Positions 6,960-15,822 of a stretch of 40,798 nucleotides of DNA are shown piece after piece. The DNA comes from Candidatus Solibacter sp. (GTDB lineage: Bacteria > Acidobacteriota > Terriglobia > Bryobacterales > Bryobacteraceae), in the NCBI GenBank assembly GCA_025361425.1, contig JANYAH010000087.1, positions 1-40,798 of the forward strand, written 5' to 3'. Within the stretch, counting starts at the first letter, position 1, and every line of letters starts with the position of its first letter. The notes below the pieces were generated by a model. It was not told the origin of the DNA. It was given only the letters and a program-made list of their open reading frames with translations, and made no database searches. A program made the translations under genes and the position numbers.

Positions 6960-8120
6960 TTACACCGGGCTTTGCGCACGCAGCCTGCGCACCACCTCCA
7001 CGACACGCCCCGCGGCGTATTCCACCTCTTCTTCCGTAGTGAATCGCCCCAGCCCGAAACGGGTGGCCGATTGGATTAGCTCCGCCGGCACCCCGATTGC
7101 GTGCAGCACGTGGCTGCCGGCGCCACCATGGGAGTTGCAGGCGCTGCCCGCGGAGACCGCCAGATCTGGCAGCGCCACCAACAGGGCATCGCCGTCCACT
7201 CGCTCAAAACTCACGTTCAGATTGCCCGCCAACCGGTGCTCCATGGAACCGTTCACGTGTACCCCGTCCAGCCCCTCTTCGAGCCGCTGCCTTAGGCGGT
7301 CGCGCAAAACCCCCAGACGTCCGTATTCCTGCGCCATCTCTCGCGCCGCCACCACGCACGCCTCACCGAAGCCCACGATACCCGGCACGTTCAGGGTCCC
7401 CGAACGCATTCCCCCTTCGTGCCCGCCTCCGTCCATCTGCGCCGTCAGGCTGACTCGTGGATTGCGCCTCCGCACGTAGAGCGCGCCCACCCCCTTCGGC
7501 CCGTACATTTTGTGCGCGGTCACCGACATCAGATCGATGTGGTCGGCGTCCACGCTGACGGGAAACTTGCCGAATGCCTGGACCGCGTCGCAATGGAACA
7601 GCACGTTCTTCTCGCGGCAGATCGCGCCGATCTGGCGCACCGGTTGGAGTACGCCGATTTCATTGTTGGCGTACATCACGCTGACCAAAACCGTCTGCGG
7701 CCCGATGGCCTCGCGCAACTGAGCGAGGTTCACCAATCCGTCCGCTCCCGTGCGGAGAACGGTCACCCGGCAACCGGCCTCGGCCAGCGTGCTTGCCGTG
7801 TCCAACACCGCTTTGTGCTCCGTGGCAACAGTCACGATATGCGCCCGGGCGACACCGGCGGCCGTCACCACGCCCTTCAGGGCCAGATTGTTCGACTCCG
7901 TGGCGCCGCTGGTAAACACGATTTCGCGCGCGGCAGCCCCTGCCAGGTCCGCGATCCGCTTGCGCGCCACTTCCACGGCGGCTTCCGCTTCCCATCCAAA
8001 GCTGTGCGTCCCGCTTGCCGCATTGCCGAATTTCGGCCCGAAAAAGGGAAGCATCGCATCGAGGACACGCGGATCCACCGGTGTCGTGGCATGATAATCG
8101 AGGTAAATGATTTTAGTCAC
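6960..8120 (-). CDS. Cysteine desulfurase (NifS/IscS family)
   Basis: A 386-residue PLP enzyme that converts cysteine to alanine and a protein-bound persulfide for Fe-S clusters, thio-tRNA or molybdenum cofactor. The PLP lysine is K204 in SVTAHKMYGPKGVG, and the persulfide-carrying Cys is C328 in SAGSACNSHG. The N-terminus, IIYLDYHATTPVDP, is typical. The start chosen is GTG at 8120, which yields this N-terminus; a TTG at 8150 would add ten residues and run into the divergent promoter region. No iscU, iscR or other Fe-S gene adjoins it. MoaD sulfuration in the same region is one plausible use, but that is inference. Confidence 0.92.
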   Translation of the reverse strand: MTKIIYLDYHATTPVDPRVLDAMLPFFGPKFGNAASGTHSFGWEAEAAVEVARKRIADLAGAAAREIVFTSGATESNNLALKGVVTAAGVARAHIVTVATEHKAVLDTASTLAEAGCRVTVLRTGADGLVNLAQLREAIGPQTVLVSVMYANNEIGVLQPVRQIGAICREKNVLFHCDAVQAFGKFPVSVDADHIDLMSVTAHKMYGPKGVGALYVRRRNPRVSLTAQMDGGGHEGGMRSGTLNVPGIVGFGEACVVAAREMAQEYGRLGVLRDRLRQRLEEGLDGVHVNGSMEHRLAGNLNVSFERVDGDALLVALPDLAVSAGSACNSHGGAGSHVLHAIGVPAELIQSATRFGLGRFTTEEEVEYAAGRVVEVVRRLRAQSPV

Positions 8121-8134
8121 AGTAGTTGAATTGG

Positions 8135-8163
8135 GTGAAGTACTCCACAATCCCGAGTATAAT
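8135..8163 (+). promoter_or_regulatory. Sigma-70-type promoter for the glycosylphosphotransferase
   Basis: A perfect -10 hexamer TATAAT lies at 8158-8163, about 35 nt before the ATG at 8198. The hexamer at the right distance (17 nt), GTGAAG at 8135-8140, matches the -35 consensus only partly; TTGGGT at 8131-8136 is 21 nt away. The region lies between divergent genes. Confidence 0.5.
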
Positions 8164-8197
8164 TAACCTTGCCGCTGTTCGCGCATCCGGCCTTCCG

Positions 8198-9589
8198 ATG
8201 ATTCGTCTGTTTAAGGTCTTTATACCAGTTGGCGCGCTGACGCTGTTGGTCTCAGAGGTTCTGCTGGTAACCTCGGCCTTCATCTTCGCGACGTACATCG
8301 CTCTCGACGTGGCTCCCACCGTGTTTCTCTTATACGACGGCGGGCTCGCCCGGATTTCACTGGTCGTGCTCAGCATTCTGGTGGGCCTGCACTTGCACGA
8401 TCTCTATTCCCAGATTTACGTCAAATCGCGGATCGTGCTGCTGCAACAGCTCTGCATGGTGATGGGCGGAGCATTCCTCACGCAGGCGCTGATCGCTTAC
8501 TTCTACGCCGACATGCGCGTGCCGGCCTTCGTCATGTTGGAAGGCAGTGCCATCGCAGTGGCGGCTATCTTTTTTTGGCGGATCCTGTTTAGCGCCTTCG
8601 TGTTTCAGGTGGTGGGCCGGGACCGGCTGCTGCTGGTGGGGGGCAGCCCGCTGCTCGAAGACATCGGCCAGTACATCGCCGATCACCCGGAGACCGGCCT
8701 GGAGATCGCCGGCTATCTGGACGACCAGCACGAACCCGGCATCGCGCTCCCTGGCGGCAAGACGTTGGGCCCCATGGAATCGCTGCACGACATGGTTCGT
8801 ACCACGCGGCCCCACCGCATCGTGGTCGGGATGTTCGAGAGGCGCAACCGCATGCCGGTGGGCGAATTGCTGGAATTGCGTTTGGCCGGGAACATCATCG
8901 AAGAAGCCGCCAACACTTACGAGCGCGTGTGCGGGCGCATCTGTTTGAAAGAAATCCGGCCTTCGCAACTGATCTTTTCGGGCGAGTTGGGACCGCGCCC
9001 TCAAAACCTGCTCTACCAGAGGATATCGAATATGGCCGCGGCCGTGGTGGGGATAATCCTCTCCTTCCCGATTGTGCTGCTGACCGCCCTGGCGGTCCGG
9101 CTCTCCTCCCCCGGAGCGGTGCTCTACCGCCAGACACGGGTCGGCCTCGATGGTGCGCTGTTCACCGTGTACAAGTTCCGTTCCATGCGCATTGATGCGG
9201 AGGCCGGCACCGGTGCGGTATGGGCACAGAAGGACGATCCGCGCGTGACGGCGGTCGGCCGCATGATCCGCCGGATTCGCTTCGACGAGTTACCGCAACT
9301 CTTCAACGTGCTGAAGGGCGAGATGTCGATTGTGGGCCCCCGACCCGAGCGCCCGGAGTTCGTCAGGGCGCTCAACGAACAGATTCCCTACTACCGGCAG
9401 CGCCACTGCGTGCGGCCCGGCATCACCGGCTGGGCGCAGCTCAACTACAAGTACGGCGACACCCTGGAAGACACCATCACCAAGCTGGAATACGACTTGT
9501 ACTACATCAAGAACATGTCCCTGGCCCTCGACACCTACATTATCTTCCACACCTTCAAGGCGATGCTGTTGTCGCGCGGCGCGCAATAG
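8198..9589 (+). CDS. Polyprenyl glycosylphosphotransferase (EPS chain initiation)
   Basis: A 463-residue inner-membrane enzyme that should transfer a sugar-1-phosphate to undecaprenyl phosphate, the first step of exopolysaccharide assembly. The first 150 residues hold four or five hydrophobic spans, then a nucleotide-binding-like middle (RDRLLLVGGSPLLEDIGQYI). The catalytic bacterial sugar transferase domain starts near residue 270 with a membrane span, followed by VLYRQTRVGLDG, YKFRSMR, DELPQLFNVLKGEMSIVG, PRPERPEF and GITGWAQLNYKYG. This architecture matches the group associated with PEP-CTERM/exosortase EPS loci. The ATG at 8198 is favoured because an upstream in-frame ATG at 8126 precedes the TATAAT. 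It is 11 kb from the EPS export genes at 20-25 kb but probably serves the same polymer. Confidence 0.9.
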   Translation: MIRLFKVFIPVGALTLLVSEVLLVTSAFIFATYIALDVAPTVFLLYDGGLARISLVVLSILVGLHLHDLYSQIYVKSRIVLLQQLCMVMGGAFLTQALIAYFYADMRVPAFVMLEGSAIAVAAIFFWRILFSAFVFQVVGRDRLLLVGGSPLLEDIGQYIADHPETGLEIAGYLDDQHEPGIALPGGKTLGPMESLHDMVRTTRPHRIVVGMFERRNRMPVGELLELRLAGNIIEEAANTYERVCGRICLKEIRPSQLIFSGELGPRPQNLLYQRISNMAAAVVGIILSFPIVLLTALAVRLSSPGAVLYRQTRVGLDGALFTVYKFRSMRIDAEAGTGAVWAQKDDPRVTAVGRMIRRIRFDELPQLFNVLKGEMSIVGPRPERPEFVRALNEQIPYYRQRHCVRPGITGWAQLNYKYGDTLEDTITKLEYDLYYIKNMSLALDTYIIFHTFKAMLLSRGAQ

Positions 9590-9625
9590 GGCATACTGAA
9601 CAATACGGCCCCCGCGGCTGTTACC

Positions 9626-9946
9626 ATGGCGAACCCTTCGCTGTCCCCTGAGGTTGAAATCCTGGAGCGGGAGCAACTGGTCCCTCTGTACCGTGTCGTT
9701 CTTCTGGATGACAACGATCACACGTATGATTACGTGATCGAAATGCTGCAGAAAATTTTCATCTTCACGCTGGACCAGGCCTACCGGCACGCCGAAGAGG
9801 TGGATCGGGCAAAACGCACCGTGGTCATGACCTGCGAACTGCGCGAGGCCGAATTCGCCCGCGGCCAGATCCACGCCTACGGACCGGACTGGCGCCTACC
9901 GCGTTCCAAGGGATCCATGAGCGCGGTTATCGAGCCCGCCGGGTAG
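9626..9946 (+). CDS. clpS: ATP-dependent Clp protease adaptor ClpS
   Basis: A 106-residue adaptor that binds the ClpA/ClpC N-domain and delivers N-degron substrates for proteolysis. The core is recognisable: YRVVLLDDNDHTYDYVIEML followed by a helix, a central AKRTVVMTCELREAEFARGQI and a C-terminal segment in place of the usual HPLxCxxE tail. The usual loop is NDDYTP; here DDNDHTY keeps the acidic N-degron pocket pattern. The divergent C-terminal half suggests one of the ClpS variants seen outside Proteobacteria. It lies 36 nt after the sugar transferase; no clpA or clpC is present nearby. Confidence 0.85.
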   Translation: MANPSLSPEVEILEREQLVPLYRVVLLDDNDHTYDYVIEMLQKIFIFTLDQAYRHAEEVDRAKRTVVMTCELREAEFARGQIHAYGPDWRLPRSKGSMSAVIEPAG

Positions 9947-9976
9947 GCCTGTCCGCGCCGCTGATATCATGATTTT

Positions 9977-10972
9977 ATGAGGTTATTTCGAATTCTTTTC
10001 CTTTACGCGGCAGGTCTGTGCCTGGTGGCGCAAACATCCCCTCCGCCTCCCGCGCCGGCCACTCCGCTGGTCGGCTCCCCGCCCGCCGGCCCCACAATCA
10101 CCGGGGACGGGGGCGTCACCTTGCCGCTCGAAATAGTGGCGTCGCCCGCGATTCCGGCGGACAGAGTGGTGATCCAGGTGGGCGATTTCAAACTCACCGC
10201 CGGGCAGGTGGATCAGATTCTGCAAGTCTATCCTGACAATCAGCGGGTGTGGGCCAATGGCCCAGGGCGCGACAAGTTCATCGAACAGGTGGTCCGCGTA
10301 GTGCTTCTCTCCGAGGAAGGCAGGCGGCGCAAGCTGACCGAAACCGAGGCCTACAAGAACCAGATCATGTTCTCAACCGCCAGCATCCTGGCCAGTCATA
10401 CCGACGAAGATATCAAGCGCAAGGTCCGGGACGATGAGGCTTTGCTGAAGGCATATTATGAGACGCACAAATCCGAGTACGAGCAGATTCATGCGCACCA
10501 TATTCTCATCCGCATGCAGGGCTCGCCCCTGAGCGTGGCCCCGGGGCAGAAAGACTTGAGCGATGCCCAGGCGCTAACCAAAGCCCAGGAAATCCGCCAG
10601 AAGATTTTGCAAGGCGCGGCATTCGCGGGCCTGGCGCGCACCGATTCCGATGACATGGGGAGCAGTGCCAAAGGCGGCGATCTCGGCTTCGTCAAACGCG
10701 GGCAATCGGTACCCTCTTTCGAGGAGGCGGCCTTCGCGCTGCCGCTCGGCGAACTCAGCCAACCGGTAAAAACGACCTACGGCTATCACATCATTAAGGT
10801 GGAAGAAAGGAAGCCCACGAAGACGTTCGAGGAATTACGCCCGGAGTTGGAAAAGAATCTGGCAAATGAGGCCAGCCGCAAATTCTTGGAGGAACTCAAG
10901 GCCAAAACCAAGGTGGCGATCGACCCCGATTTCACCGCGACGCCCAAGGTGCTGATCGGCCCCAAGCCGTGA
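9977..10972 (+). CDS. Exported parvulin-type peptidyl-prolyl isomerase
   Basis: A 331-residue extracytoplasmic folding factor. A signal peptide (MRLFRILFLYAAGLCLVAQ) is followed by a Pro-rich linker to about residue 45, an N-terminal helical chaperone part of the SurA/PrsA type, and one parvulin domain at about residues 165-270. The domain carries the usual landmarks: IHAHHILIRM, DSDDMGSSAKGGDLGFV, PSFEEAAFALPLGE and YGYHIIKVEE. It would catalyse cis-trans prolyl isomerisation and help outer-membrane or secreted proteins fold. Its stop overlaps the zinc-ribbon gene start in the sequence GTGA, so the two are translationally coupled. Confidence 0.9.
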   Translation: MRLFRILFLYAAGLCLVAQTSPPPPAPATPLVGSPPAGPTITGDGGVTLPLEIVASPAIPADRVVIQVGDFKLTAGQVDQILQVYPDNQRVWANGPGRDKFIEQVVRVVLLSEEGRRRKLTETEAYKNQIMFSTASILASHTDEDIKRKVRDDEALLKAYYETHKSEYEQIHAHHILIRMQGSPLSVAPGQKDLSDAQALTKAQEIRQKILQGAAFAGLARTDSDDMGSSAKGGDLGFVKRGQSVPSFEEAAFALPLGELSQPVKTTYGYHIIKVEERKPTKTFEELRPELEKNLANEASRKFLEELKAKTKVAIDPDFTATPKVLIGPKP

Positions 10973-11286
10973 TCCAAACCCGCAAGCTGGCGATTGCCTG
11001 CCCGCAGTGCGGCTCCGCGGATGTATTCTACAGTTGCACGCCCAACTGCTGCTACAACCACGTGTGCGCCGATTGCGGGACGACGTTCGAACCAGCCACC
11101 ACGCTGAAAGGCGGCACAATCAGCGGCGTGATTCCGCCCGAGCCGCCGCCCGATGCCACCGACCCCACCACCGAATGCGCCAAGTGCACCTCGAATGCGG
11201 TCTATATGACCGAAGACGGCGGCGTGGTGTGTGGCAAGTGCGGCGCCATCCTGGTGCTGGAAATCACCGAGATCGCCCCCGGATAG
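10969..11286 (+). CDS. Small double zinc-ribbon protein
   Basis: A 105-residue soluble protein with two zinc-binding ribbons. The first pairs CPQCG near residue 11 with CADCG near 33, with extra Cys in SCTPNCCYNHVC. The second pairs CAKC near 70 with CGKCG near 88. A Pro-rich linker separates them. No DNA- or RNA-binding domain is evident beyond the ribbons, so the function is unknown. The start GTG overlaps the stop of the parvulin gene, which suggests a shared transcript although one product is exported and this one is cytoplasmic. Confidence 0.75.
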   Translation: MIQTRKLAIACPQCGSADVFYSCTPNCCYNHVCADCGTTFEPATTLKGGTISGVIPPEPPPDATDPTTECAKCTSNAVYMTEDGGVVCGKCGAILVLEITEIAPG

Positions 11287-11436
11287 GGGCATTGGTGCGG
11301 CCGTCATTCTTGGCTGCCGCCGGCGCCTGGTGGGGCAAGGTGTTGTGCGCGTATTGCACGGCCTTCGAAATTACACCGTTGCCGAGAGAGCGACATCGCA
11401 GCAGGTTGTGATATTCCTGAAGAATCAGATAACAAT

Positions 11437-12068
11437 ATGCGAACATCGACACTTGTTGCTTGGGCTGCGCTTGGCACAGCCCTGAACGCATTTTCCCAGG
11501 CCGCGCCGCCGGCCACACCCCAGCAGACGCCGCCCGTCCAGCAGGCACCGGCGGGACGGGGCGCGCAGACCGCCCCAGCGCCTGGCCAGCCCACTCCGGG
11601 CGGGCGCGGCGGACTCAACGCGGGGATTTCGGCAAGGCCCGCGCCGCCGCCCCCTTATACCTGTGACCCGGTAAACCCCAACACGACACCGGAGGCGCGC
11701 GCGCTGCTGAAAACCTTGTGCGGGATGTCGGGCAAGGGCATCCTGTCGGGCCAGCATAACTTTCCCAATCAACGGTCGCAGGATACCGACCAGGTGTTCG
11801 CCGCCACCGGCAAGTATCCGGCCATCTGGGGTTCGGATTTCGGTTTTCTGGACGGCGAGGACAAGGATTCCATCATCCATCGGGACCTGATGATCGAGGA
11901 GGCCAAGAAGCAGGCCGCCGCGGGATCCATTATTTATTTTTGCTGGCACATGCTACGGCCTACCGAGGATGAGCCCGGCAAGGCGGGCGAGAACGGCAGG
12001 CAGAACGCCTGAAGGCTGCTTATAGCAACCCTTGGGTGATCAGCCGGGGCGACTCGCTGCCCAAATAA
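11437..12068 (+). pseudogene. GH26 glycoside hydrolase remnant (internal deletion and frame change)
   Basis: The first frame (11437-12012, 191 residues) has a signal peptide, a Gln/Pro/Gly-rich linker, then the N-terminal part of a GH26 barrel: KGILSGQHNF, YPAIWGSDFGF and AAAGSIIYFCWHMLRP. GH26 enzymes cleave beta-mannans or related glucans. The frame stops where about 200 more residues, including both catalytic glutamates, should follow. In another frame at 11994-12068 the sequence reads RQAERLKAAYSNPWVISRGD and ends at TAA, which looks like the normal C-terminal strand-helix end of the same family. Both ends survive while the middle is lost, so this is an inactivated gene, not a small protein. 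It precedes an intact GH2 enzyme. Confidence 0.75.
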
Positions 12069-12078
12069 GAAACAGTAA

Positions 12079-12106
12079 GACAGGCCATCGACTTTGGTGG
12101 CCTGTC
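12079..12106 (+). terminator. Hairpin after the GH26 remnant
   Basis: GACAGGCCA (12079-12087) and TGGCCTGTC (12098-12106) form a perfect 9-bp stem with a 10-nt loop, just after the GH26 remnant and 130 nt before the GH2 gene. No T-run follows, so termination strength is uncertain. Confidence 0.5.
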
Positions 12107-12235
12107 ATGTCAACATGCTACTAGCTGGACCCGGTAAGACCCTATGTAATCCAACCCGGAGGTCACTATCTGATTTATCCTAGTGAAAGCTCACTACGCC
12201 GCTTCGCGTCTGGAGCCGTCGCACCGGAAAGGACA

Positions 12236-15200
12236 ATGATGAACCGCCTCTTCTTCCTCGTGCTCATCGCACTCACGCTGCAGGCTCAGGACTACACGCT
12301 CGGCGTCGGGGTTTACCCCGGCAATCCGAAGGAAAACTTCGCGCCGGCCGTGCGAATCGATTCCAGTACGTACCGTAACCTGGCGCTGCACCGCCCGGCC
12401 TACCATTCCTCCAGTTACGATTACAACCTGACCGCGCAGTTAGTCACCGATGGCATCAAAGAAACGGCGCTGCCTCGCTGGGTCTCCACCTCCACTAGCC
12501 AGCACGGCGTCTTCAAGAAGAACGAGCGCGAATGGATCCTGGACGGCAATTGGGTGACTGCGATAGATCTCTCGGGTCCCAAGGCCTGGGTGCAACTGGA
12601 GGTGGCCGGCGGCGCTTCGCCGCTCGAAATCGACCGCATCGAGGTCGACGGCGCCGTGAAGGCGCCCGGTGGCGAGCCCGAGATCTGGTCTTCAATTGTC
12701 TCCGGCTCCGACGACGGCGCCGCCTGGAGCGAACTCGGCCACAGCGATGGCATGTCGCGGCCCTCGGGCGACATCCGCCCCTCCATCAAGTTCAGCGCAC
12801 CCTCGCGCCACCGCTTCTACCGCATCGCGTTCTCCGACCCCCGCGCGAGTTCCTGGCATGTCACCGAGGTCTCACTGTTTCGTGGCAGCCAACCCGTCCA
12901 AATCGGTGGACCGCATCGGTTCTCCAGCGCCTGGAAAAGCGCTGGCGCCGGCGAGGAGTGGGTCTACGTCGACCTCGGCGCCTCGTGCACATTCGACCGC
13001 GTCATGCTCTACTGGATCCGCCGCGCCGCCCAAGGCTCGCTCCAGGTATCCGACGATTCCGTCCAGTGGAAACCTGTCGCCGCGCTGCCCGCCTCCGGCC
13101 TTACGGACGATTTGAAGCTCGCGCCGCCAGCCCAGGCGAGGTACGTGCGCATCCTCATGCAGAGGCCCGCCGCGCCCGAGGGCTACATTCTCAGCGAGCT
13201 GGAAGTTTTCGGCAAAGGCGGCCCGGTCCCGCGGGCCAAGCCCGGCCCGGAGCCTTCCGCCACTCGGCTTGAACTCTCCGGCGGCGGCTGGCGCGTCGAG
13301 CGCGATTCGCTGGTCAAAGCGGATGGCCTCGCGCTCGCCAGATCCGGCTTCGACGATTCCAAGTGGGTACTCGCCACCGTCCCCGGCACCGTCCTGGTCA
13401 GCTATTTGAACGCCGGCGCCATACCCGACCCCAACTTCTCCGACAACCAGATGATGGTCTCCGACTCGTTTTTCCAGGCCGACTTCTGGTATCGCAACGA
13501 GTTTTCCCTGCCGCCCTCGTTTTCCGGCAAGAACGTCTGGCTCAACTTCGACGGCATCAATTGGAAAGCCGAAGTCTTCCTGAACGGTCAGAGACTCGGC
13601 CGCATTGAGGGCGGCTTCATGCGCGCCCGTTTCGATGTGACTGCCAAGCTTCTCCCCGGCCGGAAAAACGTCCTCGCCGTGCGCATCCTCAAAACCGCCA
13701 CGCCCGGCAGCATTAAGGAAGCCACCATTCAGAGTACCGATAAGAATGGCGGCGCCCTTGGGGCCGATAATCCCACCTTTCACGCTTCCATCGGGTGGGA
13801 TTGGATCCCCAGCATCCGCGGCCGGGAAACCGGCATCTGGAACCGAGTCTACCTCGACGCCACCGGCCCCGTGACCGTGGAGAATGCCTTCGTCAGCTCC
13901 TCTCTGCCGCTGCCCGATACCACCCGCGCCAGCGTCACCATTGAGGCCACGCTGAACAATCACTCCGCCGCCCCCGTCTCCGGTACTCTGCGCGGCCACT
14001 TCGGCGCGGAGGCCTTCCATCTGCCAGTCACTCTCCCAGCGTCCCAATCGAAACAGGTCAAGCACACCTTTGAACTCAGCAACCCGAAGTTGTGGTGGCC
14101 CGCCGGATACGGGCAGCCCAATCTCTACGACGTCAGTCTGCAATTTGAGACCGGCCCGAACGCCGTTTCAGAGGCCAAGACGTTCCAGGCGGGCGTGCGG
14201 CAGTTCACCTACTCGGAGACAGGTGGCGCCCTACAGATGTGGATCAACGGCCGCCGCTTCATAGCCAAGGGCGGCAGTTGGGGCTTCGGCGAGAGCATGC
14301 TGCGCTACCGCGCCCGCGAATACGACGCAGCCGTGCGCTATCACGCGGAAATGAATTTCAACATGATCCGTAACTGGGTGGGCCAGATCGGCGAGGACGA
14401 GTTCTACGAGGCCTGCGACCGTCACGGTGTCGTTGTGTGGCAAGATTTCTGGTTGGCGAATCCCTGGGATGGCCCCGACCCCAACGACAATGGCATGTTC
14501 CTGCGGAACGTCAAGGATTACGTGCTGCGCATCCGCAGCCACCCCTCCATCGGCCTGTATGTGGGCCGCAATGAGGGGTATCCGCCCAAGTTTATCGACG
14601 ATGGCATCCGCGCAACGCTCGCCGATTTCCATCCCGGCATACACTACATCCCCAGTTCGGCCGACGACGTGGTCAGCGGCCACGGCCCCTACGAGGCCCA
14701 GTCCCCCAAGTACTATTTCTCGCAGCGCGCCACCCCGCAATTCCATAGCGAGATGGGCATGCCCAATATCGTCACCCTGGACAGTTTGCGCCTCATGATG
14801 CCGGAATCCGCCATGTGGCCGCAGGGCTCCATGTGGGGGATGCACGAATTCACCAACGCGGGCGCGCAAAACGGCGGCAACTTCCGCGCGCGCATTGAAA
14901 AGAGCTACGGCCCAGCCAACAATGTGGCCGACTGGCTCTGGCTCGCCCAGTTTGAGAACTACCAAGGCCACCGCGCCATGTTCGAGGCGCAGAGTAAGAA
15001 CCGCATGGGCCTGCTCATGTGGATGAGCCATTCCTGCTGGCCGTCCTTCGTCTGGCAGACCTACGATTACTTTTACGAGCCCACGGCCGGCTACTTCGGC
15101 GCCAAGAAAGCGACCGAGCCCCTGCACATCCAGTGGAACCCCGCCAGCGATAACATCGAAGTGGTTAATTACAGCGCCGGCGCGGCGCCGGGCCTCACCG

Positions 15201-15718
15201 CCCGCGTCCAGCTGCTCAATTCCGATGGTACGGTGAAATGGGAGAAATCCGCCACGCTCGATAGCGCGGAAGACACTACTGTGGCGCCCTTCAAAATCGA
15301 GTACCCCGCTGGCCTCACGCCCGTCCATTTCATCCGTCTGGAACTTCGCCAGGGTGAGAAACTGGTCTCCGACAACTTCTACTGGCGCGGTGTGGAGGAA
15401 GAAAACTACCGCGCCTTGCGCGCGCTCCCCAAGGCTATCATCGACGTTTCCACCACCGCCGAGCGCCGCGGCGATCGCTGGTTCCTGAGCACCACCCTCG
15501 CCAACGCATCCAAGGATCCCGCGCTCATGGTGCGCCTCAAAGCCGTGCGCGAGAAGACCGGAGACCGCATCCTGCCCGCCATCTATAGCGACGGCTACGT
15601 CCCCCTGATGCCCGGCGAGCGGCGCAGCATCACCACCGAACTGCGCGACGCCGACACCCGGGGCGAGAAACCCCGCATCTTAGTCGAAGGCTTCAACGTC
15701 TCCTACACCGAAAAATGA
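12236..15718 (+). CDS. Secreted GH2 family glycosidase with discoidin-like domains
   Basis: A 1160-residue exported enzyme. The signal is MMNRLFFLVLIALTLQAQ. Two F5/8-type C (discoidin) carbohydrate-binding domains follow: about 45-215 (NLALHRPAYHSSSY start) and about 225-335 (EEWVYVDLGASCTFDRV, YVRILM). A GH2 sandwich domain at about 350-560 includes VWLNFDGINWKAEVFLNGQRLG. An Ig-like domain, then a TIM barrel at about 680-900, carry the putative acid/base E780 in GRNEGYP and nucleophile E839 in FHSEMGMP. GH2 includes beta-mannosidases, beta-galactosidases and exo-glucosaminidases; HSEMGMP and the barrel resemble the mannosidase/glucosaminidase side, so the substrate is unsettled. ATG at 12239, 5 nt after AGGA, may be the true start. 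The neighbouring GH26 remnant suggests a former mannan-degrading pair. Confidence 0.88.
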   Translation: MMNRLFFLVLIALTLQAQDYTLGVGVYPGNPKENFAPAVRIDSSTYRNLALHRPAYHSSSYDYNLTAQLVTDGIKETALPRWVSTSTSQHGVFKKNEREWILDGNWVTAIDLSGPKAWVQLEVAGGASPLEIDRIEVDGAVKAPGGEPEIWSSIVSGSDDGAAWSELGHSDGMSRPSGDIRPSIKFSAPSRHRFYRIAFSDPRASSWHVTEVSLFRGSQPVQIGGPHRFSSAWKSAGAGEEWVYVDLGASCTFDRVMLYWIRRAAQGSLQVSDDSVQWKPVAALPASGLTDDLKLAPPAQARYVRILMQRPAAPEGYILSELEVFGKGGPVPRAKPGPEPSATRLELSGGGWRVERDSLVKADGLALARSGFDDSKWVLATVPGTVLVSYLNAGAIPDPNFSDNQMMVSDSFFQADFWYRNEFSLPPSFSGKNVWLNFDGINWKAEVFLNGQRLGRIEGGFMRARFDVTAKLLPGRKNVLAVRILKTATPGSIKEATIQSTDKNGGALGADNPTFHASIGWDWIPSIRGRETGIWNRVYLDATGPVTVENAFVSSSLPLPDTTRASVTIEATLNNHSAAPVSGTLRGHFGAEAFHLPVTLPASQSKQVKHTFELSNPKLWWPAGYGQPNLYDVSLQFETGPNAVSEAKTFQAGVRQFTYSETGGALQMWINGRRFIAKGGSWGFGESMLRYRAREYDAAVRYHAEMNFNMIRNWVGQIGEDEFYEACDRHGVVVWQDFWLANPWDGPDPNDNGMFLRNVKDYVLRIRSHPSIGLYVGRNEGYPPKFIDDGIRATLADFHPGIHYIPSSADDVVSGHGPYEAQSPKYYFSQRATPQFHSEMGMPNIVTLDSLRLMMPESAMWPQGSMWGMHEFTNAGAQNGGNFRARIEKSYGPANNVADWLWLAQFENYQGHRAMFEAQSKNRMGLLMWMSHSCWPSFVWQTYDYFYEPTAGYFGAKKATEPLHIQWNPASDNIEVVNYSAGAAPGLTARVQLLNSDGTVKWEKSATLDSAEDTTVAPFKIEYPAGLTPVHFIRLELRQGEKLVSDNFYWRGVEEENYRALRALPKAIIDVSTTAERRGDRWFLSTTLANASKDPALMVRLKAVREKTGDRILPAIYSDGYVPLMPGERRSITTELRDADTRGEKPRILVEGFNVSYTEK

Positions 15719-15822
15719 GACTGCAAACGCCCGACGAAGAGGCAGCCTGGGCACATTTGTAAGAGGGGCGTCGTAGTCCTGCGCTATCTCGATCTAACTT
15801 GCCGCTGTGTCTGCTGTCGATG

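Noticed and set aside
12872-14143. 423-codon minus-strand frame inside the GH2 gene
   Set aside because: Antisense shadow without recognisable motifs.
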